DNA of 64,000 nucleotides from Micromussa lordhowensis (GCA_964020085.1 OZ026601.1:34005961-34069960), one strand, 5' to 3'; shown: positions 50,401 through 58,100, numbered from the stretch's first letter. Made by a program: numbers and translations. Notes: generated from the letters alone by a model not told the origin.

Positions 50401-53400
50401 GGACCAGGATCCTGTAGATCTTCAAATATGTCTTGCACTTCCATCCCGGCGAAATGCAAAAGTTGGGACGTCTTCTTACGAACATTGTCGATGCCCTTTC
50501 CTTCGGCATAGTACTCGAACGCGCGCTTCCATTTACGCCACCGGTCCGCGACTTGCGAAGCCGGTCCTGTTAAATCCAACGGTGGTAAATGCTTCTCAGT
50601 CATATTTGGCTCATCCTCGTCGCCAATGTAGTATTCCTAGAAGCCACTAAGGTCCATAACTCGAGCAACACAAAGTCACACTTCGAACTCCCGCTCATAC
50701 ACACATGCACGCACACACTTGCTTGGTCACATGACCCTGTTCATAGTCCCGGATGTCCACAGGACACCACACAAACAAATTGTCATGTCATGTAAAAGTC
50801 TTGAGATGAGATAAGATAGATTGAGGTGATGTGAGATGCAGGGATCAACAGTTTAGCTTAGCCAGTCACTGCACTATGCTCTTGGGAAAGCATCGTCAGA
50901 GACACAGGGGCTATTAACTAGTCAGGATGATGACATATCAGGTGGAAATATCGCATTTTCCTGACTAGCAGCCCCTGGGTCTCCGAGAATGTTGGGCAAG
51001 AGACTTTACTCACAGAGCCTCTCTTTATCTACAGTAGATGTATAAATGGATAAAAAAAATTAATGGTATATTCATTGGTTGCACCCAACAAAATGCGAGG
51101 GGGAACCTCAATGGGAAAACATTATTTCTCAACTCCTCATGCCAAACATAGCTACAGGCAGCCCATATTCTAGTTTTCTTTGGCACATAAATTTAAAACA
51201 TATTTTTCACTTCTTGTCCTAGAACAGGAACATTTGTCATGAACAATATAAAGTATTTTTAAACTGTCAGTCAAATATTTATCAACTTTTTCTTACTTTC
51301 CAGTCTTCCGAAGCTTGTTAGCAAACATTTGTGACCCTAGAAAAAAAGCAATCACATATTACTCAGTTAAATCTTAACTCGGTAATCTAGAGAACAGGCA
51401 AGCTGCCTTCTAAACAAATCTACATTGCATTGCATGGTTGTAGCTAAGAAAATAGTCTCCCAGTTGCAGGATTGGTCACCATTTTTTATGAGAGGCCTAG
51501 AACAAAATTGTTGTCCCTGTTCTTTTGCAATGCCTTGAATGCAAGGCTATCAAGCTTTGCGTTTACAAGATGGTAGATGCGGTACATAGAAAGAGAACAC
51601 GCCAAACAAGTGCTCAAAACAACATTTTATTTCAATTACTTCGCTTGTTCTAGTGGCACCGATGCTCCAGGTAGTCAGGAATTCATTCCAAACTTGTCCT
51701 TTACTGACTGATTGCCCACCAAAGTCTAGCCGGCGATCACCTCTTTCTCAGCCAATGAATTTAGCCGGCAGTTAGTGACAACCCTGGCATTTGTGGTTTT
51801 TAAATGTTCAAAATATGAACATAAAATCTCATTCCTTACAAACAGTACTGACCAGGGCTGTCAATAAATCTTGAGTTACTTGCAGTCTTGATCTTCATAC
51901 CTGTAACAAACTTGTTACCTTTTGAGTGAATTAATATCAACCATAGGCCAGTTCACCCACAACATCAAGAGCCCTTCAGACCTACTCAGCGGTAGCAGGT
52001 GTTGGGGGTTACAGCCCTTATTGTCAGCCCTGTTGACCCGAGAAATGGTAATGTTACTCGACTTACCAAGTGAGCCAACCTCTTTTTTGACTCCTGTGCT
52101 TTTAAACAACTTTTTATCTTTGACAACTGGAGAGTTTCTGCCTGATCCAGGTCCCTTCTCGCTGGCACTGCTTCCGACACTAGCAACATCTACAACACAA
52201 GAAGATTGGTTCCGCAATAATAGTAATTATAATAATTATTATTATCTCCAGACTTCTCAACCCATAGTCTGGTGAGTATTTTCAAAAAGACAAAAAAGAA
52301 AGGGATCTCTGATGAAGCCTGGAGATTCAACAAATTACGCAAATGAAAAGTAATAAACTATAAAAATGTGCCTTTTAAAAACTCTTAAGAAATATTTTGG
52401 AATAAAACAATCATAACTCAAGTAGCTTCATCTGGGTATAGGCCTTCATTGAAGATGTGTCACTGTAGAGCTAAATTGCTTCAAATATAAAGTGCTGCTC
52501 TGTTACCCAGGAGAGTACCTCTTATACTGAATTCAATGGCATTATTATTATGATGCCATTATGCCTGTATTAATATTTTTAGCATCACTTGCAGTATTTA
52601 TTCAAGACGCTTCATCAAGTAAATATGGTAGCTGTTAGTCATGTATTTTCAAAGATTCCTTGAGAGATTGGTTTTCAATTCAATTTGCTTGATCAAGTCC
52701 TGTCTTTTTTATTTGCTTCTAAAAGGCAGAAAATGAGTTATTTCAATTTCTGGCATCATTTGTGTAGTAAAGGTATCTGCAGTTGAGTGTTGACCAATAC
52801 CCTTGATTGATACCCTTGATCAACCCTTGATCTACGCTTTATCAGCACTTGATCAACACTCTGTCAACAACTTGGTTGACACTCCAACACTCAATCAACA
52901 CCTCAGTTGTCAGTTGGTTGAGAGTCAACTACTTTTAGATTGAGTCATATGATTGATGCATAGGAGAGGCGTGGTGGCCTCATGGTCAGTGCGCTTGACT
53001 CTGGAGCGAGTGCTCTGGGTTTGAGTCTTGGCCAGGGACATTGTGCTGTGTTCTTGGGCAAGACACTTTACACTCACAGTGCCTCTTTCCACTCAGGTGT
53101 ATAAATGGGTACCGGTAAAAAATTTAATGCTGGGGGATAACCATGCGATAATAATAATAATAATATTAACATAACGAGCCACTTGGCTTGTATGCAAACT
53201 TTACCTTACCATATGGGTACCATAAACACTGGCGTATAAGCCGCACCTTTTTGCTCAAAATTTTTGTATCAAATCAGGGATGCAGCTTATCTGTGAGAAC
53301 ATCTAGACACCATGCTGTAAATTTGCATTAATTAACAAGTTCTGGCGAAAATTCTACAGTCTGTATAGACCTGTCCAGCAAATTAATAAGAACTTCATAA

Positions 53401-56146
53401 AACTGTACCACATTATGCATTGATCATTGCTCTTGCGAGTTTGGTGGCTCCTAAAAGAGCCGTTTTTGTATGAGCTTACACAATGATTAAACTTTCTTCG
53501 TTAAAAGAGCCTTTATCTTTACGTCCGAGTCGGATTTTCATATTATTAGAGAGCCAAAACTATAGGTAAGAGTTTTAGTATTCTCTGTTTTAAATGTTAG
53601 TGAGTTAATACGCCGGTTGACACGTGCAAGAAACTTGAAGAAATAATGCATTGACATGTAAGACATCTTTGTCAAGACTCCACTTTTGATTTATTTCAAT
53701 TTCTTTCAAATTTTTTTATCCAAAATCTAAGTTGCCAAACTCGGGGTACGCCTTATCTGCGAGTGCGGCTTATACGCCGGTGTTTACGGTAAACTTGACT
53801 GACTGTTGATCGAGTGTCAATTGAGATGTCAATCAAGTGTTGACTGAGTATCATTCGGGATGTCAATCAAATGTTGATCAAGGTGTCGATCCAGTGTATA
53901 ACAAGATTTAGATTAGGGATATCGGTCGACACTTGACCCCGGATGCCTTTAGTACGCATGATCTGGCTCCTGTTGGCAGAAGTCAGAATTTTTTTCTTAG
54001 CTGTTAATGTCAGTGATGAAAATTTTCCCAAAATTTCCACCAAGCTTTATGTGTACCACAGGCATGTTGGCCACCTTGTGACAATATTTAGGGGGGAAGT
54101 TAGGGATTTTTTCTCTGAAAAGTAGGGATTTTTAGGGATAAATGGTTAAAAAGTAGGGCTATTTTAGGGCTTTTATTTAGGAAAGAATGAAGAATTCAAC
54201 TAACCTTTTTACCACTGTTATCCAAACGGAAAGATACTCAAATGAAATACTGGTTAATTTATAGCATTAATGACTTGGACAGAAAAGGGATCATGGCCTG
54301 GTGCATGCTACTGGTGTACACAAGCGCAACACCGTGCGTATGCACAAATTCGCTCTTCAGAGAAAGGCACGGTTTTGGTGCAACAGCACAGGGTAAAATC
54401 AAAAAAGGCACAAATAAGGCACGGTTTAGGCACAGGCAAGAGACATTTTTGGCACTCTTTTGAACAGTTAAGGCAAAGCTTAGGCACAGTTCAGGCACAT
54501 TTTATGAACAGTCAGGCACGTTTTTGGGACAAGCATCACAATGATTCCTGGGATTCTTTGACCTTATATATCCTAGCCGGTTACAATAGTTCACAGAAGT
54601 GGTTAGAGATAGAATAGAGTGCTGTTTAAAATTCATTAATTTGAATAACAAAGATTATTTTTAGGCCTCACACAGATAAGTTTAAAGAATACTTTAAGAG
54701 CTCTTAAACACGCATCTTTGCCACTATTTTGCACTATTTAGGCATGGTCTGATCGAGCACTTTACGCACAACCTTAGGCACAACTTGGGCACAGTTTAGG
54801 TACAACTAAAGCACAATTTTGGAACAACTTAGGCACAGCTTAGGCACGTTTTACCCACACAAATAAAAATATGTTGCACACCTCATGCACAGCCCAGGCA
54901 CATTTTATGCACAAACTGTTCGTGCCAAGGCACGCTTTAGGAACTGATTTTAGAGCAACCGCATGCCTTGAAGAATTTTTGCCTTCAAAAAAATGCTGTT
55001 TTTACCTTGCGAGTTTGGCCATAGTCTAGATGTGGGTTTTCCCTATTTTTAAGAATTACCCAAGGAAGAAAGCTGAACTTGTGAGTATTTCAAAAATTGG
55101 TTTCTTATCTTCTCAATAACAAAAGGAACTAAAACAAAAACGATATTTTAAATTGTGGTTCAGTTTCCATGTAGAAGTATATAACATGACAATCCTGCTG
55201 AAATTGCTGTAACTTCCTCATTTTTGGATTACCTACTGTCCTTGTTTTAAGATAATGAGTACCCATAAACCCGGCAATGACTTTTGTGGAGAAAGTTAAA
55301 GTGGGTAACTTTAATAAATAAAAACTGAGAGATTCTAAAATGTGCCTAGTGACTCCAAATGTTACGCGGAGCATTCAAAATGGCCCCGTTTTAGACAACG
55401 TTTTTGAAATACTTTCTTTCCTTCAACCATATGTAGGCAGACATCAACTTTTTCAATGAGAAGATATTCACAAACGTCAACTTCTTGCCAAATATCAACG
55501 TGATCTGATTTTAAACAAGCTCACAAGAGCCAAATTTACAGTATATGATTTTTAGCCGTGTACACCAGTTGCGTGCACCAGACCTCATGCACATCGCGTC
55601 TTGAAAATGCTTAGCATGGATCAGGTAGGACCAATGTAGAACCCACGCAGAGCACTTTCAATGACAGTCGCGCTCAACCATCATAGAAAGGAAAAAAGTA
55701 GGGATTTTTAGGGGAAAATCGAAAAAAAGCTGAAAAAGTAGGGTTTTTTAGGGCAAGTGAAAATATTTAGGGATTTTTAGGAATTTTAGGGCCACCAACA
55801 TGCCTGGTACCATCATTTCTTTCCTCCTGGCTAAATTTATAACAGTAACTCTTAACTCCCATTACTTGCACCAGCAAAAAGCAAGCCTACCATCATCTTC
55901 AGTGTTCTTATCCTTTCCTTTCTGCACAATGCCTCCACTGACAAAGTTCAGTGGTTTGGAATAGTCTTTCTTTCTTTTCCCCGAAAATCCACTCGATCTA
56001 TCATCATCATCCGAGTCTTTCTCTGCCCACATGCCATAAATTGCTTCTTCCTTGGTCATTCTTTTTTTTCTGAACCCCAAGCCGAAGCCTTGCATGAGGT
56101 CATAGTCTGTGATCTCAAAATCTTCTACCTCCACGTCGTCGTCCAT
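27026..56146 (-). CDS. TFIP11: Tuftelin-interacting protein 11, G-patch splicing factor, 26 exons
   Basis: Exons on the minus strand, written high-low: 56146-55891, 52189-52067, 51336-51297, 46230-46173, 45721-45590, 44847-44761, 43571-43524, 42300-42244, 41999-41900, 41803-41704, 41277-41155, 40246-40144, 38969-38925, 37696-37542, 36766-36704, 36196-36079, 35099-35021, 34116-34004, 33558-33453, 33144-33050, 32954-32902, 32336-32278, 30739-30628, 30070-30022, 29337-29266, 27199-27026 (TAA). All joins keep phase and give 839 residues, close to the human protein. TFIP11 (yeast Ntr1) activates the helicase DHX15/Prp43 to release the intron-lariat spliceosome in the nucleus. Seen: an acidic N-terminus with [17 protein letters not shown]; a G-patch at about 148-197 ([20 protein letters not shown]); acidic and coiled regions; a GCFC-type domain ([28 protein letters not shown]); and the conserved C-terminus ([16 protein letters not shown]). 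Joining of exons 23 and 24 is the least certain. Confidence 0.93.
27303..27540 (+). repeat. Dispersed 230-bp repeat, family D
   Basis: It shares AAAATAGTAGTTTGCTAAG, ACCAAAGAGATAATAT and GAAAAATTTAGGCTAAA with copies at 35129-35372, 59990-60235 and 61922-62105. Better copies have inverted ends around TTAAAGGAG and CTCCTTTAA. Its role is unknown; it is probably a non-autonomous DNA element. Confidence 0.6.
27847..28417. mobile_element. 571-bp TTAA-flanked MITE
   Basis: The ends are long inverted repeats of about 45 bp. The left starts GGCCCGTTTACACAGGCGA and the right ends CGCCTGTGTAAACGGGCC. TTAA flanks both sides (27843-27846 and 28418-28421), the target duplication known for piggyBac-type elements. 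There is no transposase frame. It sits in the last TFIP11 intron. Confidence 0.75.
28971..29128. repeat. Foldback repeat, family B, copy 1
   Basis: The arms run from AATAGACCATTTCCGATAT inward through CCGAGGCTTGGGG and AAAACAAAAGAAAT, and are mirrored on the right. A second copy in the same gene is at 38075-38245. Confidence 0.75.
29590..29970. repeat. Short duplicated segments in TFIP11 intron 24
   Basis: AATGTTGATAATCAGGTG occurs twice about 70 bp apart, and variants of CCCCTAAGAGGTACCAA occur several times between 29525 and 29970. It looks like debris of a dispersed repeat. No gene is seen. Confidence 0.4.
30853..31071 (-). mobile_element. tRNA-derived SINE, minus-strand copy
   Basis: Read on the minus strand it starts with a tRNA-like head (GGTGGTCTAATGGTTAGAAG, then GGTTCGAGTCCC). 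It ends with a body containing AATTTATGATAATCATAATT and GGTCTCGAGGTCATGTTG. The same body is at 32035-32111 in the opposite orientation. Confidence 0.65.
31246..31335 (+). repeat. Direct repeat, left copy
   Basis: The 90-bp tract from AGTGATATTCTATGCAAG to GTGGTCTAGTGGTAAGTAG recurs almost unchanged at 31858-31950. It ends in a tRNA-like box A, so it covers the 5' flank and start of a SINE. Confidence 0.75.
31563..31712. repeat. Tandem repeat with 18-bp palindromic cores
   Basis: Three units of 43-49 bp each carry GTGTGGCAYGCGCCACAC (31564-31581, 31607-31624, 31656-31673), followed by TTGTNGGCTCATCC. A fourth degraded unit (GGGTGTGGTGCTAGCACCCC) follows. The 7-bp arms are unchanged while the centre varies. 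Confidence 0.75.
31858..32111 (+). mobile_element. tRNA-derived SINE with duplicated 5' flank
   Basis: It begins with the second copy of the 90-bp direct repeat. A tRNA-like head follows (GTGGTCTAGTGGTAAGTAG, then CCGGGTTCAAATCCGG). The body shared with the minus-strand copy at 30853-31071 ends in GGTCTCGAGGTCATGTTG. Confidence 0.65.
33630..33900 (+). mobile_element. SINE derived from a tRNA-Ser-like gene
   Basis: The head GGCGGCACGGCCGAGTGG, with TTTAAGG and GATTTGAAATC, resembles serine tRNA with a UGA anticodon and a long variable arm. It is followed by a non-tRNA body and an AT-rich end (GAATAAAGTTACTTTTTT). The T-arm is poor, so it is a retroposon and not a tRNA gene. It lies in a TFIP11 intron, antisense to the gene. 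Confidence 0.7.
34190..34336 (+). repeat. Retroelement 3' tail with hammerhead-like core
   Basis: It contains CGACGAAGGGCTAACGCTTG followed by AAACGTCAGC, then CTTTACGGTGGCCAATTC and TTTCTTTAGAAACTTG. The same tail pieces occur at 43950-44062 and 44394-44476. The layout resembles Penelope-like element 3' ends. It is a fragment only. Confidence 0.45.
34404..34812 (+). mobile_element. tRNA-derived SINE
   Basis: The head has a good box A (TAGCTCAGTTGGTAGAGC) and box B (GGGTTCGAGCCCC) at tRNA spacing, but no paired acceptor stem. A 330-bp non-tRNA body follows, ending in the simple sequence ATGACAATGACTATGACC. It lies in a TFIP11 intron, antisense to the gene. Confidence 0.75.
35129..35372 (+). 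repeat. Dispersed 230-bp repeat, family D
   Basis: It runs from TTAAAGGAGATCAGTCAC to GTAGTTCCTTTTAA, inverted ends of about 15 bp, with the internal AAAATAGTAGTTTTGTAAG shared with the other family-D copies. Confidence 0.65.
35646..36013. repeat. MITE-like element related to 17401-17734
   Basis: Its inverted ends are GGGTGGGGCGTACG and GATACCCACCCC. Inside, variants of CCCTATTTTAGACCCAA recur, as in the copy near UBE2Z. Confidence 0.5.
38075..38245. repeat. Foldback repeat, family B, copy 2
   Basis: It has the same arms as 28971-29128 (GGCCATTTTCGATATATTAA and the GGCTTGGGGGAATAAAAC core), mirrored on the right. Confidence 0.75.
38338..38885. mobile_element. Inverted cluster of tRNA-derived SINE copies
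   Basis: On the minus strand, 38538-38466 is tRNA-like: GACCTCATAGCTCAGTTGG, box B GGGTTCGATTCCC, and a 3' GAGGTC pairing with the 5' GACCTC. Its body continues to 38338. A partial copy at 38640-38716 and a plus-strand body at 38720-38885 form a long inverted repeat (GGGCTAACGCCCAGTGGG, GAGTTAATTCTCTGTGTC). The anticodon stem is not intact, so this is a SINE head and not a gene. Confidence 0.7.
39094..39278. repeat. Foldback repeat in TFIP11 intron 12
   Basis: GGGTTAGAGACTGTTGTGAG pairs with CTAACAGTCTCTAACCC. The inner arms CTTACTGTACAATGAAC and GTTCATTGTACAGTAAG also pair. Confidence 0.65.
39844..40137 (+). mobile_element. tRNA-derived SINE abutting TFIP11 exon 12
   Basis: It shares TTGTGTTCTTGAGCACGACA, GTGTATAAATGGGTACTGG and GCATCCCATCCAGGGG with the other SINE copies. 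Its 3' end (GCTTGTATGCAGACTTTAC) stops within about ten bases of the exon 12 donor at 40144/40143. Confidence 0.65.
40275..40575. repeat. Compound foldback element, family C, copy 1
   Basis: The first half is a hairpin with arms CTTATTAGACGTTTTGGTGT and its inverse, ending at about 40421. The second half is bounded by TTATTATCCAAC and GTTGGATAATAA. A near-identical copy lies at 58255-58563. Confidence 0.75.
40756..40788. repeat. Poly-C hairpin
   Basis: GTCCCCCCCCCC pairs with GGTGGGGGAC across CACCCCACAA. It is a simple-sequence palindrome. Confidence 0.5.
40900..41030 (+). mobile_element. 3' fragment of the SINE family
   Basis: TAGTATCCCATCCAGGGG followed by GGTTCAAGTGCTGGCCTGAT and GAGCACAGACTTAAACC matches the 3' part of the SINE at 39844-40137. 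The head is missing. Confidence 0.45.
42532..42899 (+). repeat. Tandem duplication, two 180-bp units
   Basis: Unit 1 (42532-42709) and unit 2 (42716-42899) both run from GTGGAAYTTAATAAATCCCC to TATTACACTGTGATAAAACA with few differences. It lies in a TFIP11 intron. Confidence 0.8.
42885..43022. repeat. Foldback repeat
   Basis: TTACACTGTGATAAAACAC pairs with GTGTTTTATCACAGTG. The inner arms are GAAATGTAGAAAACACGAG and its inverse. It joins directly onto the second unit of the tandem duplication. Confidence 0.65.
43950..44062. repeat. Foldback with retroelement tail sequence
   Basis: GGCCACCGTAAAGAGATTCG and its inverse flank AAAGCTAACGCTCGAAACGTC. The right half matches the tail at 34190-34336. 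Confidence 0.6.
44245..44390. repeat. Foldback repeat, family A
   Basis: CACTTGATGTATGGTCC at the left pairs with GGACCATACATTAAGTG at the right. The inner CTCGGGAAACATCAGGA resembles the centre of 161-366. Confidence 0.65.
44394..44476 (+). repeat. Retroelement tail fragment
   Basis: TTATCAACTCAGTTGATAAA to TTTCTTTAGAAACTTCCCC is the same tract found at 34261-34336. Confidence 0.5.
46252..46256. repeat. Target-site duplication of the LTR element, left
   Basis: CAAAC lies here and again at 50772-50776. It sits in an (AAAC)n run, so the exact length is not certain. Confidence 0.7.
46257..46401 (-). repeat. 3' LTR of the Ty3/Gypsy element
   Basis: It is 145 bp and on the minus strand begins TGTGGTGTCC and ends AATACTACA, the usual TG...CA form. 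It differs from the other LTR at one base (C against T, near 46350). A purine-rich tract sits just inside it at 46402-46418. Confidence 0.9.
46402..46418 (-). other. Polypurine tract of the LTR element
   Basis: Read on the minus strand, GCGGAGAAAGAGGAAGA abuts the 3' LTR, the expected primer for plus-strand DNA synthesis. Confidence 0.75.
46542..47378 (-). pseudogene. Integrase C-terminal part of gag-pol, after the second stop
   Basis: This open stretch continues the pol frame downstream of an in-frame TGA at 47379-47381. It holds the second catalytic Asp of integrase in LRTDNGPN and the Glu in [10 protein letters not shown]-terminal domain with [13 protein letters not shown] and QHVKQFV follows, like the GPY/F module that binds DNA. 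It then runs into a low-complexity tail ending close to the polypurine tract. There is no start codon of its own, so it would be made only by reading through two stops or from an undamaged relative. It is not an independent gene. Confidence 0.85.
47595..50603 (-). pseudogene. Gag-pol polyprotein of the LTR element, interrupted
   Basis: The frame opens at ATG 50603, 22 bases after the 5' LTR, and runs 1,002 codons to TGA at 47595. Seen in order: a capsid-like region (about 1-190); two zinc knuckles (C208-C211-H216-C223, spacing wider than usual, and C230-C233-H238-C243); an aspartic protease with DSGS at 324-327; reverse transcriptase (about 460-640) with IADD at 611-614 in place of YxDD; RNase H (about 750-870, IADASP and VTDHEAL); and the start of the integrase zinc region (H972, H975). 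The stop falls inside that zinc region. After it, 71 open codons hold the first catalytic Asp before a second TGA at 47379-47381. No frameshift is seen. Gag and Pol share one frame, so no ribosomal frameshift is needed. Confidence 0.92.
50611..50625 (-). other. Primer-binding site of the LTR element
   Basis: TGGCGACGAGGATG starts one base inside the 5' LTR. Its complement, CATCCTCGTCGCCA, matches the 3' end of metazoan tRNA-Ser(GCU) plus CCA, from memory of that tRNA. Confidence 0.7.
50627..50771 (-). repeat. 5' LTR of the Ty3/Gypsy element
   Basis: It is 145 bp, the same as the copy at 46257-46401 except one base, and is followed by the right CAAAC duplication at 50772-50776. Confidence 0.9.
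52969..53206 (+). mobile_element. tRNA-derived SINE
   Basis: The head GGCGTGGTGGCCTCATGG and GGGTTTGAGTCTTGG is followed by TGTGTTCTTGGGCAAGACAC, GTGTATAAATGGGTACCGG and the 3' end GGCTTGTATGCAAACTTTAC. A short (ATA)n run interrupts the body. It lies in TFIP11 intron 1, antisense to the gene. Confidence 0.7.
53220..53789. mobile_element. 570-bp MITE with TA target duplication
   Basis: The inverted ends are CCATAAACACTGGCGTATAA on the left and TTATACGCCGGTGTTTACGG on the right, extending to about 27 bp each. TA flanks both sides (53218-53219, 53790-53791). This suggests a Tc1/mariner-type non-autonomous element. No frame of note is inside. Confidence 0.65.
54059..55806. mobile_element. 1.75-kb non-autonomous DNA transposon, hAT-like ends
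   Basis: The left end CAGGCATGTTGGCCACC and the right end GGCCACCAACATGCCTG are inverted, and GTACCA is duplicated on both sides (54053-54058, 55807-55812). Just inside, both ends carry repeats of TAGGGATTTTTAGGG. Two blocks (54340-54535, 54735-54955) repeat TTAGGCACA at irregular spacing. No transposase frame is seen. It lies in TFIP11 intron 1. Confidence 0.65.
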
Positions 56147-56246
56147 TTTAAAGATTCAGATCTCTCCAACGGTTATATTAAATAGCGCTGTATAATAAGC
56201 AATGATTCAGGAAGGGTAACAGTCCCGAATCAAAGCCAGAAATGGT

Positions 56247-56309
56247 TCAAGAAGAGCATGAAAACTGCTGGAAAATAAGCATTGTAAAATCAAAGTCCTC
56301 GTCCGCCAT
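56247..56309 (-). promoter_or_regulatory. Candidate upstream open reading frame of TFIP11
   Basis: A 20-codon frame starts at ATG 56309 in a good context (AAGATGGCGG) and ends at TGA before the TFIP11 start at 56146. If it is in the transcript it could reduce translation of TFIP11. The transcription start is unknown, so this is inference. Confidence 0.35.
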
Positions 56310-57298
56310 CTTTTGCGCAAAAGTCGTGACGCTTACAGTTTAGTGTTTGTCCGCTGTACACGATCAATGGCTCAGAGTTATCTACTACCCAGAGTTTTCA
56401 CGGTCTTGATTGAACGTCGGAGATTGGCACAGAATTAATTCTCTTACGTCGCAAAAGATATATTAGGGAGCTTCATAAGCAAATCACGACGACGAGGGCA
56501 ATTACAACGCCACCAAACAAAAGGTTTAACTTTTACACTAAGGATTAAGCATATATATAGTGAGCGGGGGGTGCAGATTGGATCTCGAGGGAGGGGGTGC
56601 AATGGCTGTTCTATCCATATTGTGAAAAGTTACCGCAGTTGTAGGATATAAAAAATTTATACCGCTGTGTACTTTCCTTAAATTTCATACTCATCTAGAG
56701 GAAAATTCGGCAAGATCGTTTCAAAATGTTTTTGACATGTGTTCAAGGGTCTTAAATCTTGTGTTTTCAAGAAATTGAACTTTTCATGAACATCGCCATC
56801 ATTCACCTTAATGAGTAGAACAATGGTTGCGCACGTGCGTTATAAATCTTGTTCGTTTCTTCGGCCCTCCTCTGGAAATGACTAAGTTCTACGTAGTCTG
56901 AGCACAGGGAGCACACAATCTTACTGAGTAGGAAGAGACTGAAATAAAGAAATGAAAAGAATGAATAGTTTGCCTTTGTCTCCTGTCCAGGTTGTCTTTT
57001 CTTACGCGACCTTACAGGGAAAACCGCTACCTACAAGTCCTGCGGAACACTGTAGCGCTAAACTCGTACCTAGACCCTTTCGCACTCTGCACTTTTTTTT
57101 TTGTTTTTATAAATAATTTGACGTCAGATTTGATTATTAAATATCCCTGTGGTCTGAGAAACGAAGGATAATTTTTCGTATTTCCTTTGGGAATTGAACG
57201 ATGTCATTGCATATTTAGCCTGAGCACGTTCTTAAAGCCATTGGCGCACCGAACAGCTCTGGACTATCGTAAATTTTGCCGGTAAAATATTAATTATC

Positions 57299-57341
<43 letters not shown>
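57299..57341. repeat. (ATA)n microsatellite
   Basis: About fourteen uninterrupted units. A second AT-rich (AATA)n tract is at 58098-58195. Confidence 0.9.
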
Positions 57342-57343
<2 letters not shown>

Positions 57344-57438
57344 ACAAAGAACTTCAAACTCTAGAAAGGGCCAACGGACAAGTCAAAAGTACCGGAACCT
57401 GGTAGGTTCTGATCAGCAAATGCAAAGGCTTGAAAAAA

Positions 57439-58100
57439 CTGAACTCAGAAAGGCTGACCGTACGGTTGGGGTTAACTGTAATATAATTTCCAATATTTCG
57501 TCAGGCACGGCCTGACTTCTTCAGGGAATGTTTACAACTGAGAAAACGGACGTTACAATTTAAACAACAAAGATAAAAGCCTATATAGTATTACAATAAA
57601 ATGTGGACCGTTGAAGTAACTAATAAATGACAAGATAACAAAAATAGAAAACAAAAACAAATACCTTGAGGTTCAAGAGTTTGACCCTTTTCGATAAGGT
57701 ACGCTTCCCTGGCTTTGCGTAACGCGTCACGAGATGAATGTATCAGTTCTAGTGGTATAAGTTCTATTGCAGTGGGTCTAGAGGAGGGGTGGGTCTGTTT
57801 ACTGGTCGTCGGTGTTCATTAAACCGGTCTTTGAGTCGTCTACGAGAAGAAATTTAATCTATGTTTAACCTACTTATCCCTTATGTATTATATTCCATGT
57901 TATTATCTTGTCATTTATTAGTTATTTCAACGGTCCACATTTTATTGTAATACTATATAGGCTTTTATCTTTGTTGTTTAAATTGTAACGTCTTTTCTCA
58001 GTTGTAAACATTCCCTGAAGAAGTCAGGCCGTGCCTGACGAAATATTGGAAATTATATACAGTTAACCCCAACCGTACGGTCAGCATTTCTGAGTTCAAT
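57439..58100 (-). mobile_element. Penelope-like element fragment with inverted arms
   Basis: Two arms of about 203 bp (57439-57641 and 57898-58100) are inverse copies, which suits the inverted pseudo-LTRs described for Penelope-like elements. Between them, on the minus strand, 57850-57662 codes for a remnant of the C-terminal region: RRLKDRFNEHRRPVNRPTPP in one frame, then ALRKAREAYLIEKGQTLEP in another, so it is frameshifted. In known elements this stretch follows the GIY-YIG nuclease. Each arm carries a hammerhead-like core. The reverse transcriptase is absent. Confidence 0.6.
58015..58043 (+). ncRNA. Hammerhead-ribozyme-like core in the right arm
   Basis: CTGAAGA (58015-58021), one extra A, a 7-bp stem (GTCAGGC/GCCTGAC, 58023-58029 and 58033-58039) and GAAA (58040-58043) match the layout CUGANGA - stem II - GAAA of hammerhead ribozymes. 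Stems I and III are not clear, so activity is doubtful. The inverse copy is at 57496-57524. Confidence 0.4.

Larger units (their letters stand above)
46257..50771 (-). mobile_element. Ty3/Gypsy LTR retrotransposon, nearly intact
   Basis: This 4,515-bp element lies in TFIP11 intron 3, in the same orientation as the gene. Two 145-bp LTRs, 144 of 145 bases alike, are flanked by CAAAC duplications. The primer-binding site follows the 5' LTR at 50625 and reads TGGCGACGAGGATGAG, complementary in its first 14 bases to the 3' end of tRNA-Ser(GCU) as I recall it. A polypurine tract precedes the 3' LTR. Gag and Pol lie in one frame from 50603 to 46542, broken by two TGA codons in the integrase region. 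Protease-RT-RNaseH-integrase order places it in Ty3/Gypsy; the serine-tRNA primer suggests the Mag/SURL lineage (inference). No envelope frame is seen. Confidence 0.93.
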
